Shown: positions 18,768 through 28,849, numbered from the stretch's first letter. The stretch: DNA of 64,000 bases from Sinorhizobium kostiense (GCF_017874595.1 NZ_JAGILA010000005.1:62001-126000), one strand, 5' to 3'. Numbers and translations are program-made. Notes: generated from the sequence alone by a model not told the origin.

Positions 18768-19706
18768 ATGACAGATACGCAGCGAATGCAGCGCCAGGAG
18801 ATGATCGATACCATTGCCCGGATCGCCGGGATGGATGGCGACTTTCAAACCCTCGTTCCGGGCCTCAGCATTCATCGCCACTCGAACGCCACGGAGGTGA
18901 ACTGCGCCGCCTACAAGCCGAGTTTCGCGATTATCGTGCAAGGCGCCAAACGCGTCTTGCTCGGCGAGGAGACCCTCGTCTATGGCGCCTCCGACTACCT
19001 GTTGACCTCGATCGACCTGCCAGTGCTCTGGCAGGTCCTCGCGTCACCGGAACAGCCTTATCTCAGCATGAATTTCCAGATCGATACCGGCAAGATTGCA
19101 ACGCTCGTCGACCGGATCGGCGACCAGCCGATGACATCGCCCGCCTCGCCCCGCGGCATGACGGTCAGCAAGCTTGCGCCTGAACTGGAAAGCGCGGCGC
19201 TGCGGCTCCTGCGCCTGCTGGATCGACCCGACGATATTTCCGTTCTACTGCCGCTCATCGAGCAGGAAATCCTTTATCGTCTGCTGATCGGGCCGCAAGG
19301 AGCCAAGCTGCGGCAGATGGCGACGGCGGAAAGCCAGCCGCACCAGATCGGTCGCGCCGTTGCCTGGCTGAAGGAGCACTATGCGCGGCCGCTGCGCATC
19401 GAGGAGCTTGCAAGCCGCGTCAGTATGAGCGTCTCCTCGTTGCACCACCACTTCAAGGCGATTACGGCAATGAGCCCGCTGCAATATCAGAAGCAGCTCC
19501 GCCTGCAGGAAGCGCGGCGCCTGATGCTGGAGGAGCGTCTGGACGCCGGTGACGCGGGCCACCGGGTCGGCTACGAGAGTCCGTCGCAGTTCAGCCGCGA
19601 ATACGCCCGCCACTTCGGCGAGCCCCCGGCACGAGACGTCGGCCGCGTCCGCCGCAGTCTGGTCGCTCGCCTCAGCGGTGAGACGGAGATGTTAAGCGAG
19701 GGATAG
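18768..19706 (+). CDS. AraC family transcriptional regulator
   Basis: A 312-residue regulator with an N-terminal AraC_N cupin-like sensing domain (about 20-180, with PSFAIIVQGAKRVLLG) and a C-terminal double HTH (about 205-300, with RPLRIEELASRVSMSVSSLHHHF and VGYESPSQFSREYARHFG). This architecture is common beside alcohol and aldehyde dehydrogenase genes. The start at 18768 (MTDTQRMQRQEM) is the family start; the upstream open frame runs through the promoter region. It probably activates the divergent dehydrogenase. Confidence 0.92.
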   Translation: MTDTQRMQRQEMIDTIARIAGMDGDFQTLVPGLSIHRHSNATEVNCAAYKPSFAIIVQGAKRVLLGEETLVYGASDYLLTSIDLPVLWQVLASPEQPYLSMNFQIDTGKIATLVDRIGDQPMTSPASPRGMTVSKLAPELESAALRLLRLLDRPDDISVLLPLIEQEILYRLLIGPQGAKLRQMATAESQPHQIGRAVAWLKEHYARPLRIEELASRVSMSVSSLHHHFKAITAMSPLQYQKQLRLQEARRLMLEERLDAGDAGHRVGYESPSQFSREYARHFGEPPARDVGRVRRSLVARLSGETEMLSEG

Positions 19707-19730
19707 CGGCTGTCAACCGGCCAAAGCCCA

Positions 19731-20165
19731 TCAACTTCGCTCGATCTCACGCCGAAGGACGATCGACGTCGTCAGGTCCTCGACATTGTCGAGCCCGGCC
19801 ACTTCGTTGCGCAGTTCGTTCAAGGCATTGATCGATGCCACCCTGACCTCGACCACAAGATCGAGTTGGCCGCTGACGGAGGAGACCCGCCGGACGGAGG
19901 AAAAGCCGGCGAGCCTGTCGAGCACGCCGAGCGAGGGGGTGCGCTTGAGCGTGACCAGCAGAAAGGCCTCGATCTGACCTTCTTCCAGTTGGCCGATATC
20001 GGCGCGGTAACCGCGAATGACGCCGGCCTTCTCCAGTCGCCCGACGCGCTCCGCCGTGGCGCTGCGCGACAGCCCGATCCGCCCGGCGAGGGACTTCATC
20101 GGAATGCGCGCCTCGCGGCTCAGGATGCTGAGGATCGCCCGATCGGTCGCGTCGATATCCTGCAA
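19731..20165 (-). CDS. Lrp/AsnC family regulator with TTG start
   Basis: A 144-residue regulator: HTH in TDRAILSILSREAR...SATAERVGRLEKAGVIRGY, then the RAM domain. No ATG fits. The TTG at 20163-20165 is preceded by GGGAGG with a five-base spacer and gives the normal family N-terminus (xQDIDATDRAIL). The longer frame adds an unrelated Cys/Pro-rich segment. It is divergent from the giant kinase-PLP fusion gene with 138 bases between starts, where a CCGGC-rich repeated segment could be its operator. It probably regulates that gene. Confidence 0.9.
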   Translation of the reverse strand: MQDIDATDRAILSILSREARIPMKSLAGRIGLSRSATAERVGRLEKAGVIRGYRADIGQLEEGQIEAFLLVTLKRTPSLGVLDRLAGFSSVRRVSSVSGQLDLVVEVRVASINALNELRNEVAGLDNVEDLTTSIVLRREIERS

Positions 20166-20303
20166 TGCTGCCTCCCACGGCCGGCAAGGAAAAGGCGCCG
20201 GCAAAACGACGGTTATAACGAACAAAATGCCGGCACAACCGGCTAATTGCCGGATGCGCACCTTCATTTGTCATGCAACTCTCCCGGCGAGAGTGAGGGC
20301 ATC

Positions 20304-23300
20304 ATGAACGACATGCTGAAGACGAAGCCGGACTTTTCAGTCGAAGAGGCAAGCGCGCTCCTTGTGCAGCATTTCGGCCTGAAAGGAACGCTGGCGCCGC
20401 TCGACAGCGAGCGCGACCAGAATTTCAAGGTGACCGCCGACGGCGCGACCTACATCCTGAAGATCGTCAATGCGGCCGAGCCGGAGATCGAGAGCGATTT
20501 CCAGACGGCGCTGCTCAGGCACCTCGGCGAGTGCGCCGGCGACATTCCAGTCCCGCATCTCCGCCCCACGGTCTCGGGCGCAAGCCTTGCGGAGGCGACG
20601 GGCTCCCGCGGCCTCGCCCATCGGCTGCGGCTCGTGAGCTGGCTGCCGGGCCTGCCGCTCGCCCAGTCCCGGCACAGCGACGCGGCGCTTCAGTCCCTTG
20701 GCCAGATCCTCGGCCGCTTCGATGCCGCACTCAAGGGCTTCATGCATCCCGGCGCGCTGCGCGATCTCGATTGGGACATCCGTCATAGCGGCCGTTCCGC
20801 CGACCGGTTGCATCACATAGCCGATGCAGACGACCGGGCGCTTCTCGAGCGCTTCATTTCGCGTTTTGAGGAGCAAGTTGCGCCGCGACTCCCGATGCTC
20901 CGTGCAGGTGTCATGCATAACGACGCCAATGACTGGAACGTGCTGGTCGATGAAGGCGATCACGACCGCATTGCCGGCATCATCGATTTCGGTGACGCGC
21001 TCTACACGCCGGTAATTGCCGAGGTGGCGATCGCCGCCGCCTATGCCGGACTCGACCATGCCGATCCGATTGGCGCGGCCGCCGCCATCGCCCGCGGCTT
21101 CCACGCGGAGTATCCGCTTCTCGAGGAGGAGATCGAACAGCTCTTCGACCTTATCGCCATGCGGCTGGTCACGTCGGTGACGATGTCGGCCTCGCGCCGC
21201 GCGGAGGTCGACGGCAATCCCTATCTCGCCGTCAGTGAGAAACCGGCCTGGGCGCTACTGCGCAAGCTCGATGCCGTGAACCCGCGCTTTGCGACCGCTA
21301 TCCTGCGCCATGCCTGCGGCTTCGAGGCGGTCGCCGGCGCGCGCGCCGTCAGCGCCTGGATCGAACGGCACGGCAAGCAACTGTGGCCGATCTTGGAGCG
21401 GCCGCTTGCGACCTATCCGGCCGACCTCATTCCCTATGCCGAGCCTGCTCATCCGATGACCGTCGCTTCCGCGGGCGAACGCCCGCATGAAGCGCAGGCG
21501 ATCTGGGAAGCGCATTGCCGTGCGGCCGGTGTGGCGCTCGGTATTGGCCCCTGGGGCGAGGCCCGCACCGTCTATTCCGGCGACATGTTCGCCTCCCGCC
21601 TGATCGCCGATACCCGCCGCACGCGCCATCTCGGCCTCGACCTTTTCATGCCGGCCGGCACCAGCCTCCATACGCCGCTTGCCGCCACCGTCGTCAGCGC
21701 CGAGGTCGAAAGAGAGCCGCTCGGCTACGGCTGCCTCGTCGCGCTTCGGCACGAGCCCGAGGGTTGCCCGCCTTTCGTGACGCTCTGGGGCCACCTTGCC
21801 CACGAAGCAGCCAGCCGTCTGAAGCCCGGCGACAGGCTGCAGGCCGGCGGGCTCGTCGGCGAAATGGGCGCGCCGGAGGAAAATGGCGGCTGGGCGCCGC
21901 ATCTCCACTTGCAGATTTCCACCGACACGCGCCTTCCCGCCACCGAAATCCTTGGCGTCGGCGAGGAGCGCTATCTGGATGTCTGGGCCGAGCTTTTCCC
22001 GAATGCCGCGACTTTCGCCGGCGTTGCGCCGGAGTTCTTCACCCGGGCCGGCCGTACGCATGAGGAGATCGTCCGGCTGCGCCGCGAATTGCTGTTGCCG
22101 AACCTCACGATCTCTTACGAAAAACCGATCAAGTTCGTGCGCGGCGAAGGCGTCTGGCTGATCGACGACCGCGGCCGCGCCTATCTCGACTGCTTCAACA
22201 ATGTCTGCCACATCGGCCACGCCCATCCGGCGGTCGTCGAGGCAATGGCGGGCCAGGCGGCGAGGCTCAACACCAATACCCGATACCTGCACGACAATAT
22301 AATCGCCTATGCGGAGCGGCTGACCGCGACGATGCCGAAGGATTTGACGGTCGCCGCCTTCGTCAACAGCGGCTCGGAGGCCAACAGCCTGGCGCTCCGC
22401 CTCGCGCGCACCCACACGGCGCGCGACAACGCCATCGTGCTCGACTGGGCCTATCACGGCACGACGCAGGAGCTGATCGATCTCAGCGCCTACAAGTTCC
22501 GCCGCAAGGGCGGCCAGAAGCCGCATGTGCATGTGGCAAGAATACCGGACAGCTACCATGCGCCGTCGGATTGGCCAATCGCGGAACATGGGCGGCGCTT
22601 CGCCGAAAACGTCGCCGAATTGATCGCGGCGATGAAAGCAAGGGGCGAAGGGCCCGGCTTTTTCCTTGCCGAATCCATCCCCAGCGTCGCGGGCCAGGTC
22701 TTCCTGCCGGAGGGTTATCTCAAGGAGGTCTACCGGATGGTGCGCGAGGCGGGCGGCGTCTCCATCGCCGACGAGGTGCAGGTCGGCTTCGGCCGCGTCG
22801 GCAGTCACTGGTGGGCCTTCGAGACACAGGGCGTGGTGCCTGATATCGTCACCATGGGCAAGCCGATCGGCGATGGCCATCCACTCGCTGCCGTGGTCAC
22901 GACGCGTGAGATCGCCCGATCCTTCAACAACGGCATGGAGTATTTCAATACCTTCGGCGGAAATCCGGTCTCCTGCGCGGTGGGGCTCGCCGTGCTTGAC
23001 GTGATCGAGCGCGATGACCTGCGACGCAACGCGCTGGATATCGGCAACTATCTCGTCGCCGCCTTTCGAGCGATGCAGGAGCGTTACGATGTGATCGGCG
23101 ACGTTCGCGGTCAAGGCCTTTTCCTCGGCATCGAGCTCGTTGCCGACCGGAGGACCAAGGCGCCTGCGACCGAAATCGCCCGCGCGGTTTCCAATGGCGC
23201 GCGCCGGCGCGGCGTGCTGATGGGCACCGAGGGGCCGCACGACAATGTCCTCAAGATGCGGCCGCCAATGATCTTTTCGAGGCGCGACGCCGACCATCTG

Positions 23301-23351
23301 GTTGCCGTGCTCGACGAAACCTTCGAGGCAGTTCTGTCCGGTGCCGCATGA
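20304..23351 (+). CDS. APH-like kinase / M23 / class III PLP enzyme fusion
   Basis: A 1015-residue three-part protein. Residues about 10-330 are an aminoglycoside-phosphotransferase-fold kinase, with HNDANDWN near 202 (catalytic Asp, metal Asn) and IIDFGDA. Residues about 430-545 are an M23-type region with intact zinc-ligand motifs: HLGLD near 440, GHL in the middle and HLH near 533. Residues about 600-1010 are a class III PLP enzyme with SGSEAN, DEVQVG and the PLP lysine in [10 protein letters not shown] near 852. Homologous separate proteins are hydroxylysine kinase and the ethanolamine-phosphate/phosphohydroxylysine phospho-lyases, so a phosphorylate-then-eliminate reaction on an amino alcohol is more likely than transamination (inference). 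The methionine at 20304 follows a weak GGCATC context and opens the kinase domain. Confidence 0.88.
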   Translation: MNDMLKTKPDFSVEEASALLVQHFGLKGTLAPLDSERDQNFKVTADGATYILKIVNAAEPEIESDFQTALLRHLGECAGDIPVPHLRPTVSGASLAEATGSRGLAHRLRLVSWLPGLPLAQSRHSDAALQSLGQILGRFDAALKGFMHPGALRDLDWDIRHSGRSADRLHHIADADDRALLERFISRFEEQVAPRLPMLRAGVMHNDANDWNVLVDEGDHDRIAGIIDFGDALYTPVIAEVAIAAAYAGLDHADPIGAAAAIARGFHAEYPLLEEEIEQLFDLIAMRLVTSVTMSASRRAEVDGNPYLAVSEKPAWALLRKLDAVNPRFATAILRHACGFEAVAGARAVSAWIERHGKQLWPILERPLATYPADLIPYAEPAHPMTVASAGERPHEAQAIWEAHCRAAGVALGIGPWGEARTVYSGDMFASRLIADTRRTRHLGLDLFMPAGTSLHTPLAATVVSAEVEREPLGYGCLVALRHEPEGCPPFVTLWGHLAHEAASRLKPGDRLQAGGLVGEMGAPEENGGWAPHLHLQISTDTRLPATEILGVGEERYLDVWAELFPNAATFAGVAPEFFTRAGRTHEEIVRLRRELLLPNLTISYEKPIKFVRGEGVWLIDDRGRAYLDCFNNVCHIGHAHPAVVEAMAGQAARLNTNTRYLHDNIIAYAERLTATMPKDLTVAAFVNSGSEANSLALRLARTHTARDNAIVLDWAYHGTTQELIDLSAYKFRRKGGQKPHVHVARIPDSYHAPSDWPIAEHGRRFAENVAELIAAMKARGEGPGFFLAESIPSVAGQVFLPEGYLKEVYRMVREAGGVSIADEVQVGFGRVGSHWWAFETQGVVPDIVTMGKPIGDGHPLAAVVTTREIARSFNNGMEYFNTFGGNPVSCAVGLAVLDVIERDDLRRNALDIGNYLVAAFRAMQERYDVIGDVRGQGLFLGIELVADRRTKAPATEIARAVSNGARRRGVLMGTEGPHDNVLKMRPPMIFSRRDADHLVAVLDETFEAVLSGAA

Positions 23352-23356
23352 GGAAA

Positions 23357-23460
23357 CTACAGCGTCGCGTGTCTTTCAGGCACGCAAAGGTCGCTGTAGC
23401 ATTTTGGATTGCTGCACGTCTTTGCCCTTGAACCGAGTCGATTCAAGGAGACATACCGTA
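23357..23460 (+). repeat. RIME-like repeat (two palindromes)
   Basis: Starts CTACAGCGTCGCGTGTC, five bases after the stop of the first fusion gene, and ends AAGGAGACATACCGTA. Both palindromes are recognisable. It separates the two convergent fusion genes and could serve as a bidirectional 3' end. Confidence 0.85.
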
Positions 23461-23481
23461 GCCCGTCGCGAGGCTTTTTGC

Positions 23482-26412
23482 CTACCACCCCTCTTCCAGC
23501 ACCTTCGCCAGCATGTCCACGAAAAAGTCGGCGCTCTCGCGCCTGAGGCACAGTGGTGGCTTGATCTTGAGGACGTTCAGGTGGTCGCCGGTCGGCTGCA
23601 TGATCACGCCGAGGTCTAGCAGGCGGTTGCAGATGCCTGCCGTCTCCTCGGTCGCGGGCTCCAGCGTCTCCCGGTCGCGGACGAATTCGACGCCGAGATA
23701 CAGCCCCATGCCATGCACGGCGCCAACCAGAGCATATTGTTGTCCAAGCGCCTCAAGCCGCTTTTTCAGGTGATCGCCAACGGTGCGGGCATTTTCCTGC
23801 AATTCTTCGTCGTGAAGGATATCGAGCACGGTCAGCCCGGCGACGCAGCTCACAGGGCTGCCGCCGGAGGAGGAGAAGAAATAGCCCTCCTTCTCCAGCG
23901 CGTCGGCGATCTCGCGGCGGGTGATGACGGCACCGAGCGGGTGGCCGTTACCCATGCCCTTGGCGACGGTGATGATATCCGGAACGACGCCCTGCTCCTC
24001 GAAACCCCAGAAGTAATGCCCGAGCCTGCCGTAGCCGACCTGGACCTCGTCGGCGATGCAGACCCCGCCCCGTGCCCGGACCATCGCATAGACGGCTTCG
24101 AGATAACCGGGCGGCAATGGAATGCCGCCGGCATTGCCGTAGACGGTTTCGGAGATGAAGCCGGCAAGGCTACGCTCCTGCCGATCGAGTTCACTAAGTG
24201 TCGCCGAAACCGTCGCGACATAGTCGCTGGTCGATCCCGCGCCGCGGAAAGGCCCGCGATAGGTGTTCGGTGCAACGACCGGATGCACCCAGTCAGGCCG
24301 AGTCGTCAGTGCCTGCGGATTGTCGGCGATCGAAGTCGAGACGGCGTCGCTCGCAGCCGTCCAGCCGTGATAGGCCTCGAGCAGCGAAACCATGTTGCGC
24401 GCGCCTGACGACGCCCAGGCGAGCCGGATCGCGAGGTCGTTCGCCTCCGAGCCGCTGTTGACGAGGAACACCGTATCGAGCCCCTCCGGCGCCAGAGCCG
24501 CGAGCCGCTCCGAGAATTCCGCGACCGACGCATAGTGGAATCGGGAATTGGTGTTGAGCAGCGACCATTGCCGCCCGACGGCGGCCGAGAGGCGCGGATG
24601 CCCGTGACCGATCACGGTGACGTTGTTGACCATGTCGAGATAGGCGCGTCCCTCGACGTCGAAGAGGTGCTCCTTCCAGCCCCGCTCGATTTGCGGCGGG
24701 TTGCGGTAATAGTTCTTCTGTGGACGCGCGAAATGGTGCAGGCGCCGCTCCAGGAGCCCGGCCGCGTCGGTCGGTGGCGCGTCGCAGTCGAATCCCAAAA
24801 GCGCAGCGGGCGACGGGCAAAGGCGGCGCCAGGCCTCCGCCTGGTGCGGCACCGCAAACGCCGGCGGATCGAGGTCCGCCACGGTGCAGAGCTGAACCCG
24901 CATGAAGCCTAGCGTCGGCGGGTCGCCGGGAACCTTGGCGATCTGCGCTCCGACCCCGACCGTTTCGCTTTCCGTTTCCGCAGGTTCGACCCCGAGCAGG
25001 TGCAGATGCAATCGCTCGCCCGATAGTATCAGCCGGCCTTGGCGCTGCACCAGGCGCCCGCCAAAGGGGGCGTGAATCTCGGTCTGCCCCTTGAGACAGA
25101 GGTCCACATGGAGCGCCAAGGTCCGCGGCGCCCTCGCCTTGAGCAGTCGCGTCTCCGTCAACCGGAATTCGCCGTAGCGTGTGGCAGCAGCGCCGGCCGC
25201 CCTTGCCGCCGATTGCAGAAGCAGCGCTTCCGTATCCTCATAGTGCCAGCGGTCGGCGGGAAGGTGCGGTCCGAGCAGAGACAGGTCGACGACACCGACA
25301 TGATCGGGATCGATATCCGGCACCAAACGAAGCTCCACCCTTACCGCCGCCTCTTCCAGCTCCATGCCGACGGCGTGGCGGATCGCATGCTCCATCAGTT
25401 CGAGGGGTACCGAAACGGCAACCTCGAAGATTTCGCGCTCATGCGCGGCATTGCCCTGGACATAGGCATTGTCCGGGTCGATACCGAGCTGCTGGGCGGA
25501 GCTCGCGACCAGGACGCCGGCGCGCGCGACGATCAGCGGCCAGAGCGCCCTCACTTCCGCGTCCGTCAGCGGGCAGACGGCATGGAAGGCTTTCACCGCT
25601 GGCAGAATGTAGAAGGGGTCGCCATCGGCGTGGTGCAACAGCGATGCGCAGGTAGCGGCAAGCTCAGCGACGACCCATCCCTTGAGCACGTCGCCGAAAT
25701 CTATGACGCCCTCGGGAATAAGCCGGCCGCTCTTGTCCGCGCGGCCGACAACATTGTCATCTGTGACGTCCTGGTGGATTGCCTGCAGGCGCAGTTCCGA
25801 CGTCAGCGGTTGCAGCCGCCGCATCGCGCCGACCATCGCCTCGGCGATACGTTTGCGGAACGCCTCGTCGGCCATGGCCGAAAGCAGGTGCAGTGCGACC
25901 GGTCCAGCCCTTCTCAGATCCCACTGCAACTCCCGTTCGAGACCCGGATGGTCGAAGTCCTGAAGCGCAACGGCCAGCCGCCCGGCGACTTCGCCAAGCA
26001 CCGCCACGCTCTCGGCGGCCAAATGCTTGCGACGCGTGAGCGGGGTGCCATCAAGATAGGTCAAGAGCCGGATCTGATAGGCCTCGCCGCGGACGGTGAT
26101 TGCAACGATCTCCTCGCCGGCAGCCGAGGGCACGACGCGCGGCACCCTTGGCGCGTCCGCCTTCCCGCCCACATGGGCAAGCGCCGCATTCTGCGCTTCG
26201 AGCTCTTGCCGCGCATATTCAGCCCTTGCGATTTTCAGGACAAAGCGGCCCTCGTTCGTGTCGACGCGATAATTGCGGTCCTGCTGGCTGCCCAGCTCCT
26301 CGACTTCGCCCGTGAGCCCGTAGTGCTCGGAGATCAGCGCCTGCGCCTCGTCGGCCGAAATCTCGGGCCTTGCAAGCTCGGTGCGGCGCTTCAGCGATTC
26401 CTCTTGCGTCAT
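23482..26412 (-). CDS. Second kinase / degenerate M23 / class III PLP enzyme fusion
   Basis: A 976-residue paralogue-like relative of the fusion at 20304. The APH-like kinase has HQDVTDDN near 212 and VIDFGDV. The C-terminal class III PLP domain (about 560-970) has SGSEAND, DEVQVGYG and the PLP lysine in VAKGMGNGHP near 817. The middle region aligns by eye with the M23 region of the first protein, but the zinc ligands are gone: HLGLD becomes ALHVD and HLH becomes MRV, so it should be structural only. The ATG at 26412 (MTQEESL) is chosen over one five codons earlier. It is convergent with the first fusion and divergent from hutF. Confidence 0.86.
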   Translation of the reverse strand: MTQEESLKRRTELARPEISADEAQALISEHYGLTGEVEELGSQQDRNYRVDTNEGRFVLKIARAEYARQELEAQNAALAHVGGKADAPRVPRVVPSAAGEEIVAITVRGEAYQIRLLTYLDGTPLTRRKHLAAESVAVLGEVAGRLAVALQDFDHPGLERELQWDLRRAGPVALHLLSAMADEAFRKRIAEAMVGAMRRLQPLTSELRLQAIHQDVTDDNVVGRADKSGRLIPEGVIDFGDVLKGWVVAELAATCASLLHHADGDPFYILPAVKAFHAVCPLTDAEVRALWPLIVARAGVLVASSAQQLGIDPDNAYVQGNAAHEREIFEVAVSVPLELMEHAIRHAVGMELEEAAVRVELRLVPDIDPDHVGVVDLSLLGPHLPADRWHYEDTEALLLQSAARAAGAAATRYGEFRLTETRLLKARAPRTLALHVDLCLKGQTEIHAPFGGRLVQRQGRLILSGERLHLHLLGVEPAETESETVGVGAQIAKVPGDPPTLGFMRVQLCTVADLDPPAFAVPHQAEAWRRLCPSPAALLGFDCDAPPTDAAGLLERRLHHFARPQKNYYRNPPQIERGWKEHLFDVEGRAYLDMVNNVTVIGHGHPRLSAAVGRQWSLLNTNSRFHYASVAEFSERLAALAPEGLDTVFLVNSGSEANDLAIRLAWASSGARNMVSLLEAYHGWTAASDAVSTSIADNPQALTTRPDWVHPVVAPNTYRGPFRGAGSTSDYVATVSATLSELDRQERSLAGFISETVYGNAGGIPLPPGYLEAVYAMVRARGGVCIADEVQVGYGRLGHYFWGFEEQGVVPDIITVAKGMGNGHPLGAVITRREIADALEKEGYFFSSSGGSPVSCVAGLTVLDILHDEELQENARTVGDHLKKRLEALGQQYALVGAVHGMGLYLGVEFVRDRETLEPATEETAGICNRLLDLGVIMQPTGDHLNVLKIKPPLCLRRESADFFVDMLAKVLEEGW

Positions 26413-26655
26413 TCCAGTTCCATCCATTCTCTGGCTCTAAAGTTGACTGCCGGGGGCGGGCGGGAACCCGCGGGGGGTTCTCTCCCGCTCTCAGTCAACA
26501 CGTTCTTGCGCCCCGACACCGTCATCCACTGCTCCATTCCGCCTGCCGCGGCGGCAGCCGGACAGACGTAGCGAATGTTTTCCCCGATTTTGCCCTTGCG
26601 CGCCACTCCAAAATACCTATAGTTCCATATACAACCACGCACAGGAGAACGGCGC

Positions 26656-28032
26656 ATGGCAAGCTCTCCCGCACAACGGCTCTTTGCCGAACAGGCGCTC
26701 CTGCCGACGGGCTGGGCGGAAGATGTGGTCATTGCGATAGGCGATGACGGCCGCATCGCCGGCATCGAAGCTGATCAGCCGTTGGCGACCGGTGTCGAGC
26801 GCTTGGCCGGCCCCCTTCTTCCGGCAATGGCGAATCTGCATTCCCATGCTTTCCAGCGGGCAATGGCCGGGCTCGCCGAGGTTGCGGGGGCGGGCGACGA
26901 CAGTTTCTGGACCTGGCGCGAGGAAATGTACCGTACCGTCGGACTGGTGGATCCCGACGATGTCGAGGCGATCGCCGCCAAGCTCTACGTCGAAATGCTG
27001 AAGGGTGGATTCGGCCGGGTGGTCGAGTTCCACTATCTCCACCACCACGCGGACGGAACGCCCTATTCCGATCCGGCGGAAATGTCGCTGCGCATTCTGA
27101 ACGCCGCCGAAACGACCGGCATCGGGATCACGCACCTTCCGGTCTTCTATGCTCATGCCAATTTCGGCGGTGCAGCGCCCAATCCGGGACAGCGCCCGTT
27201 CGTGCATGATCCGGAAAGCTTCCTTGCCCTCGTCGACCGCCTCGTTCGCCCCTCCGCCGAAACGGGCGCCGCACTCGGCTATGCGATCCATTCGCTGCGC
27301 GCCGCTACCCCCGAGGAGATGCGGACGATCATCGCCGGCCTACCGCGCTCCGGTCCAGTTCACATCCATGTCGCCGAGCAAACGCGCGAAGTCGAAGATT
27401 GCCTCGCCTGGAGCGGCAGGCGTCCGGTGGAATGGTTGCTGCAGGAAATGCCGGTGGACGGCCGCTGGTGCGCCATTCACGCAACGCATATGACGGCGGA
27501 TGAGACCGAACGGCTGGCGAAATCGGGTGCGGTCGCCGGTCTCTGCCCGGCAACCGAAGCCAATCTCGGTGACGGCATCTTCCCGGCAACGGATTACCTG
27601 GCCCACGGCGGGCGCTTCGGCATCGGTACCGATAGCCATGTCGCGACCAGCGTCGCGGAAGAGTTGCGGCTCCTCGAATATGGCCAACGGCTGCGCGACC
27701 GCCGGCGCAACCGGCTTGCAGCCGGCCCCGGCGCTTCCGTCGGCAGGACCGTCTTCGACACCGCCCTTGCTGGTGGCGCCCAAGCGGCCGGTCTCGGCAG
27801 GCCCGGCATCTCACCTGGCGCCCGCGCAGATCTTCTCGTGCTCGACGGCGCCAATCCTTTTATTGCCGCCGCGAGCGGCGACCGGATTCTCGACCGCTGG
27901 CTCTTTGCCGTCGGCGGGGAGGCGGTCCGCGACGTCATGGTCGCCGGCAAATGGACGATCCGCAATGGACACCATGCCCGTGAGGAGGAGATCGACCGCG
28001 TTTTCCAGCGGGTCCTGAAAAAGCTTAGATAG
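26656..28032 (+). CDS. hutF: Formimidoylglutamate deiminase
   Basis: HutF hydrolyses N-formimidoyl-L-glutamate to N-formyl-L-glutamate and ammonia in the five-step histidine degradation route. The 458-residue amidohydrolase has the metal-binding NLHSHAFQ, the substrate-site region around HVAEQ, HATHM and the metal aspartate in GTDSHV. An AGGAGA site precedes the ATG. hutD follows on the same strand after about 120 bases. No hutH, hutU, hutI or hutG is in the window, so the rest of the pathway must lie elsewhere. Confidence 0.95.
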   Translation: MASSPAQRLFAEQALLPTGWAEDVVIAIGDDGRIAGIEADQPLATGVERLAGPLLPAMANLHSHAFQRAMAGLAEVAGAGDDSFWTWREEMYRTVGLVDPDDVEAIAAKLYVEMLKGGFGRVVEFHYLHHHADGTPYSDPAEMSLRILNAAETTGIGITHLPVFYAHANFGGAAPNPGQRPFVHDPESFLALVDRLVRPSAETGAALGYAIHSLRAATPEEMRTIIAGLPRSGPVHIHVAEQTREVEDCLAWSGRRPVEWLLQEMPVDGRWCAIHATHMTADETERLAKSGAVAGLCPATEANLGDGIFPATDYLAHGGRFGIGTDSHVATSVAEELRLLEYGQRLRDRRRNRLAAGPGASVGRTVFDTALAGGAQAAGLGRPGISPGARADLLVLDGANPFIAAASGDRILDRWLFAVGGEAVRDVMVAGKWTIRNGHHAREEEIDRVFQRVLKKLR

Positions 28033-28150
28033 CCGCGGCGGCAGCTCGTCTCGTTGACCTTGCCGGTGCACTGCTCATGATCTGGCATATCCGCGCTGCT
28101 TTGAGCATACTGGTTACTGCTCCGATCGTTTGGATCGGGCAAGCGATGGG

Positions 28151-28744
28151 ATGGCTCGGCTGACAATGATGCGAATCCTGCGCGCGAGTGATTACAAGCA
28201 TATGCCGTGGAAGAACGGTGGCGGTGAGACGGTGGAGATCGCCGTTTCCCCGGAGCGCGGAACGCTCTCCGACTTCGATTGGCGCATCAGCATGGCCACG
28301 GTTGCAAGCGATGGCGCCTTTTCCAGTTTTTCCGGAATTGACCGAACCCTCTCCATCCTCGATGGCGCCGGTCTGACGCTCTTCATCGAGGGCCGGCCGC
28401 CGAAGTTGTTGACGACGGCCGATCCGCCGCTTTCCTTTCCCGCCGACGTGCCGACATCGGCCAGGCTCAACGACGGCCCGGTCACCGATCTCAATGTCAT
28501 GACGAGACGACATGCGCTGAAGCACAGGGTGCGAAGGCTGCATGTCGAGGGCGCGCTGCCGATTACCACCAGTGCCCGCGAGATCGTGCTCTTCTGCCAC
28601 CGCGGCAGTGTGGCGCTGGCAACTGCGGGGGTTTCCGCCACCTTGCATGCGCTGGATACGGCGGTGCTCCAGCACCCGGCAGCCCTGACGCTCTCAGCCG
28701 AGATTTCCTCAGACGTTTTTCTGATCGAGATCAGTGTTCCCTGA
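28151..28744 (+). CDS. hutD: HutD family protein
   Basis: A 197-residue cupin-fold HutD protein: LRASDYKHMPWKNGGGETVEIAV, then DFDWRISMATV, FSGIDRTLSIL and TDLNVMTRR are family signatures. HutD is found with histidine-utilisation genes and is thought to bind urocanate or formylglutamate as a feed-forward governor. The start is uncertain: ATG at 28151 (MARLTMM) or the tandem ATGs at 28166-28171 directly before the conserved RILRASDY. It probably belongs to a transcription unit with hutF. Confidence 0.88.
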   Translation: MARLTMMRILRASDYKHMPWKNGGGETVEIAVSPERGTLSDFDWRISMATVASDGAFSSFSGIDRTLSILDGAGLTLFIEGRPPKLLTTADPPLSFPADVPTSARLNDGPVTDLNVMTRRHALKHRVRRLHVEGALPITTSAREIVLFCHRGSVALATAGVSATLHALDTAVLQHPAALTLSAEISSDVFLIEISVP

Positions 28745-28849
28745 CCCGCTTAGCGGCGCGGGATGAGGAAAAGTTGCCGCCCCGCATCCCTGCCAACACC
28801 TCACGATCGATCACGTTGAGTTTGACCGAACCTGCTGGCTGCGGGATAT

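Noticed and set aside
21255-23297. 680-codon open frame on the minus strand
   Set aside because: It is the exact antisense of the kinase-PLP fusion gene. High GC gives long mirror frames, and the translated product has no recognisable domain.
25039-26571. 510-codon open frame on the plus strand
   Set aside because: Antisense to the second fusion gene; no ribosome binding site or recognisable protein.
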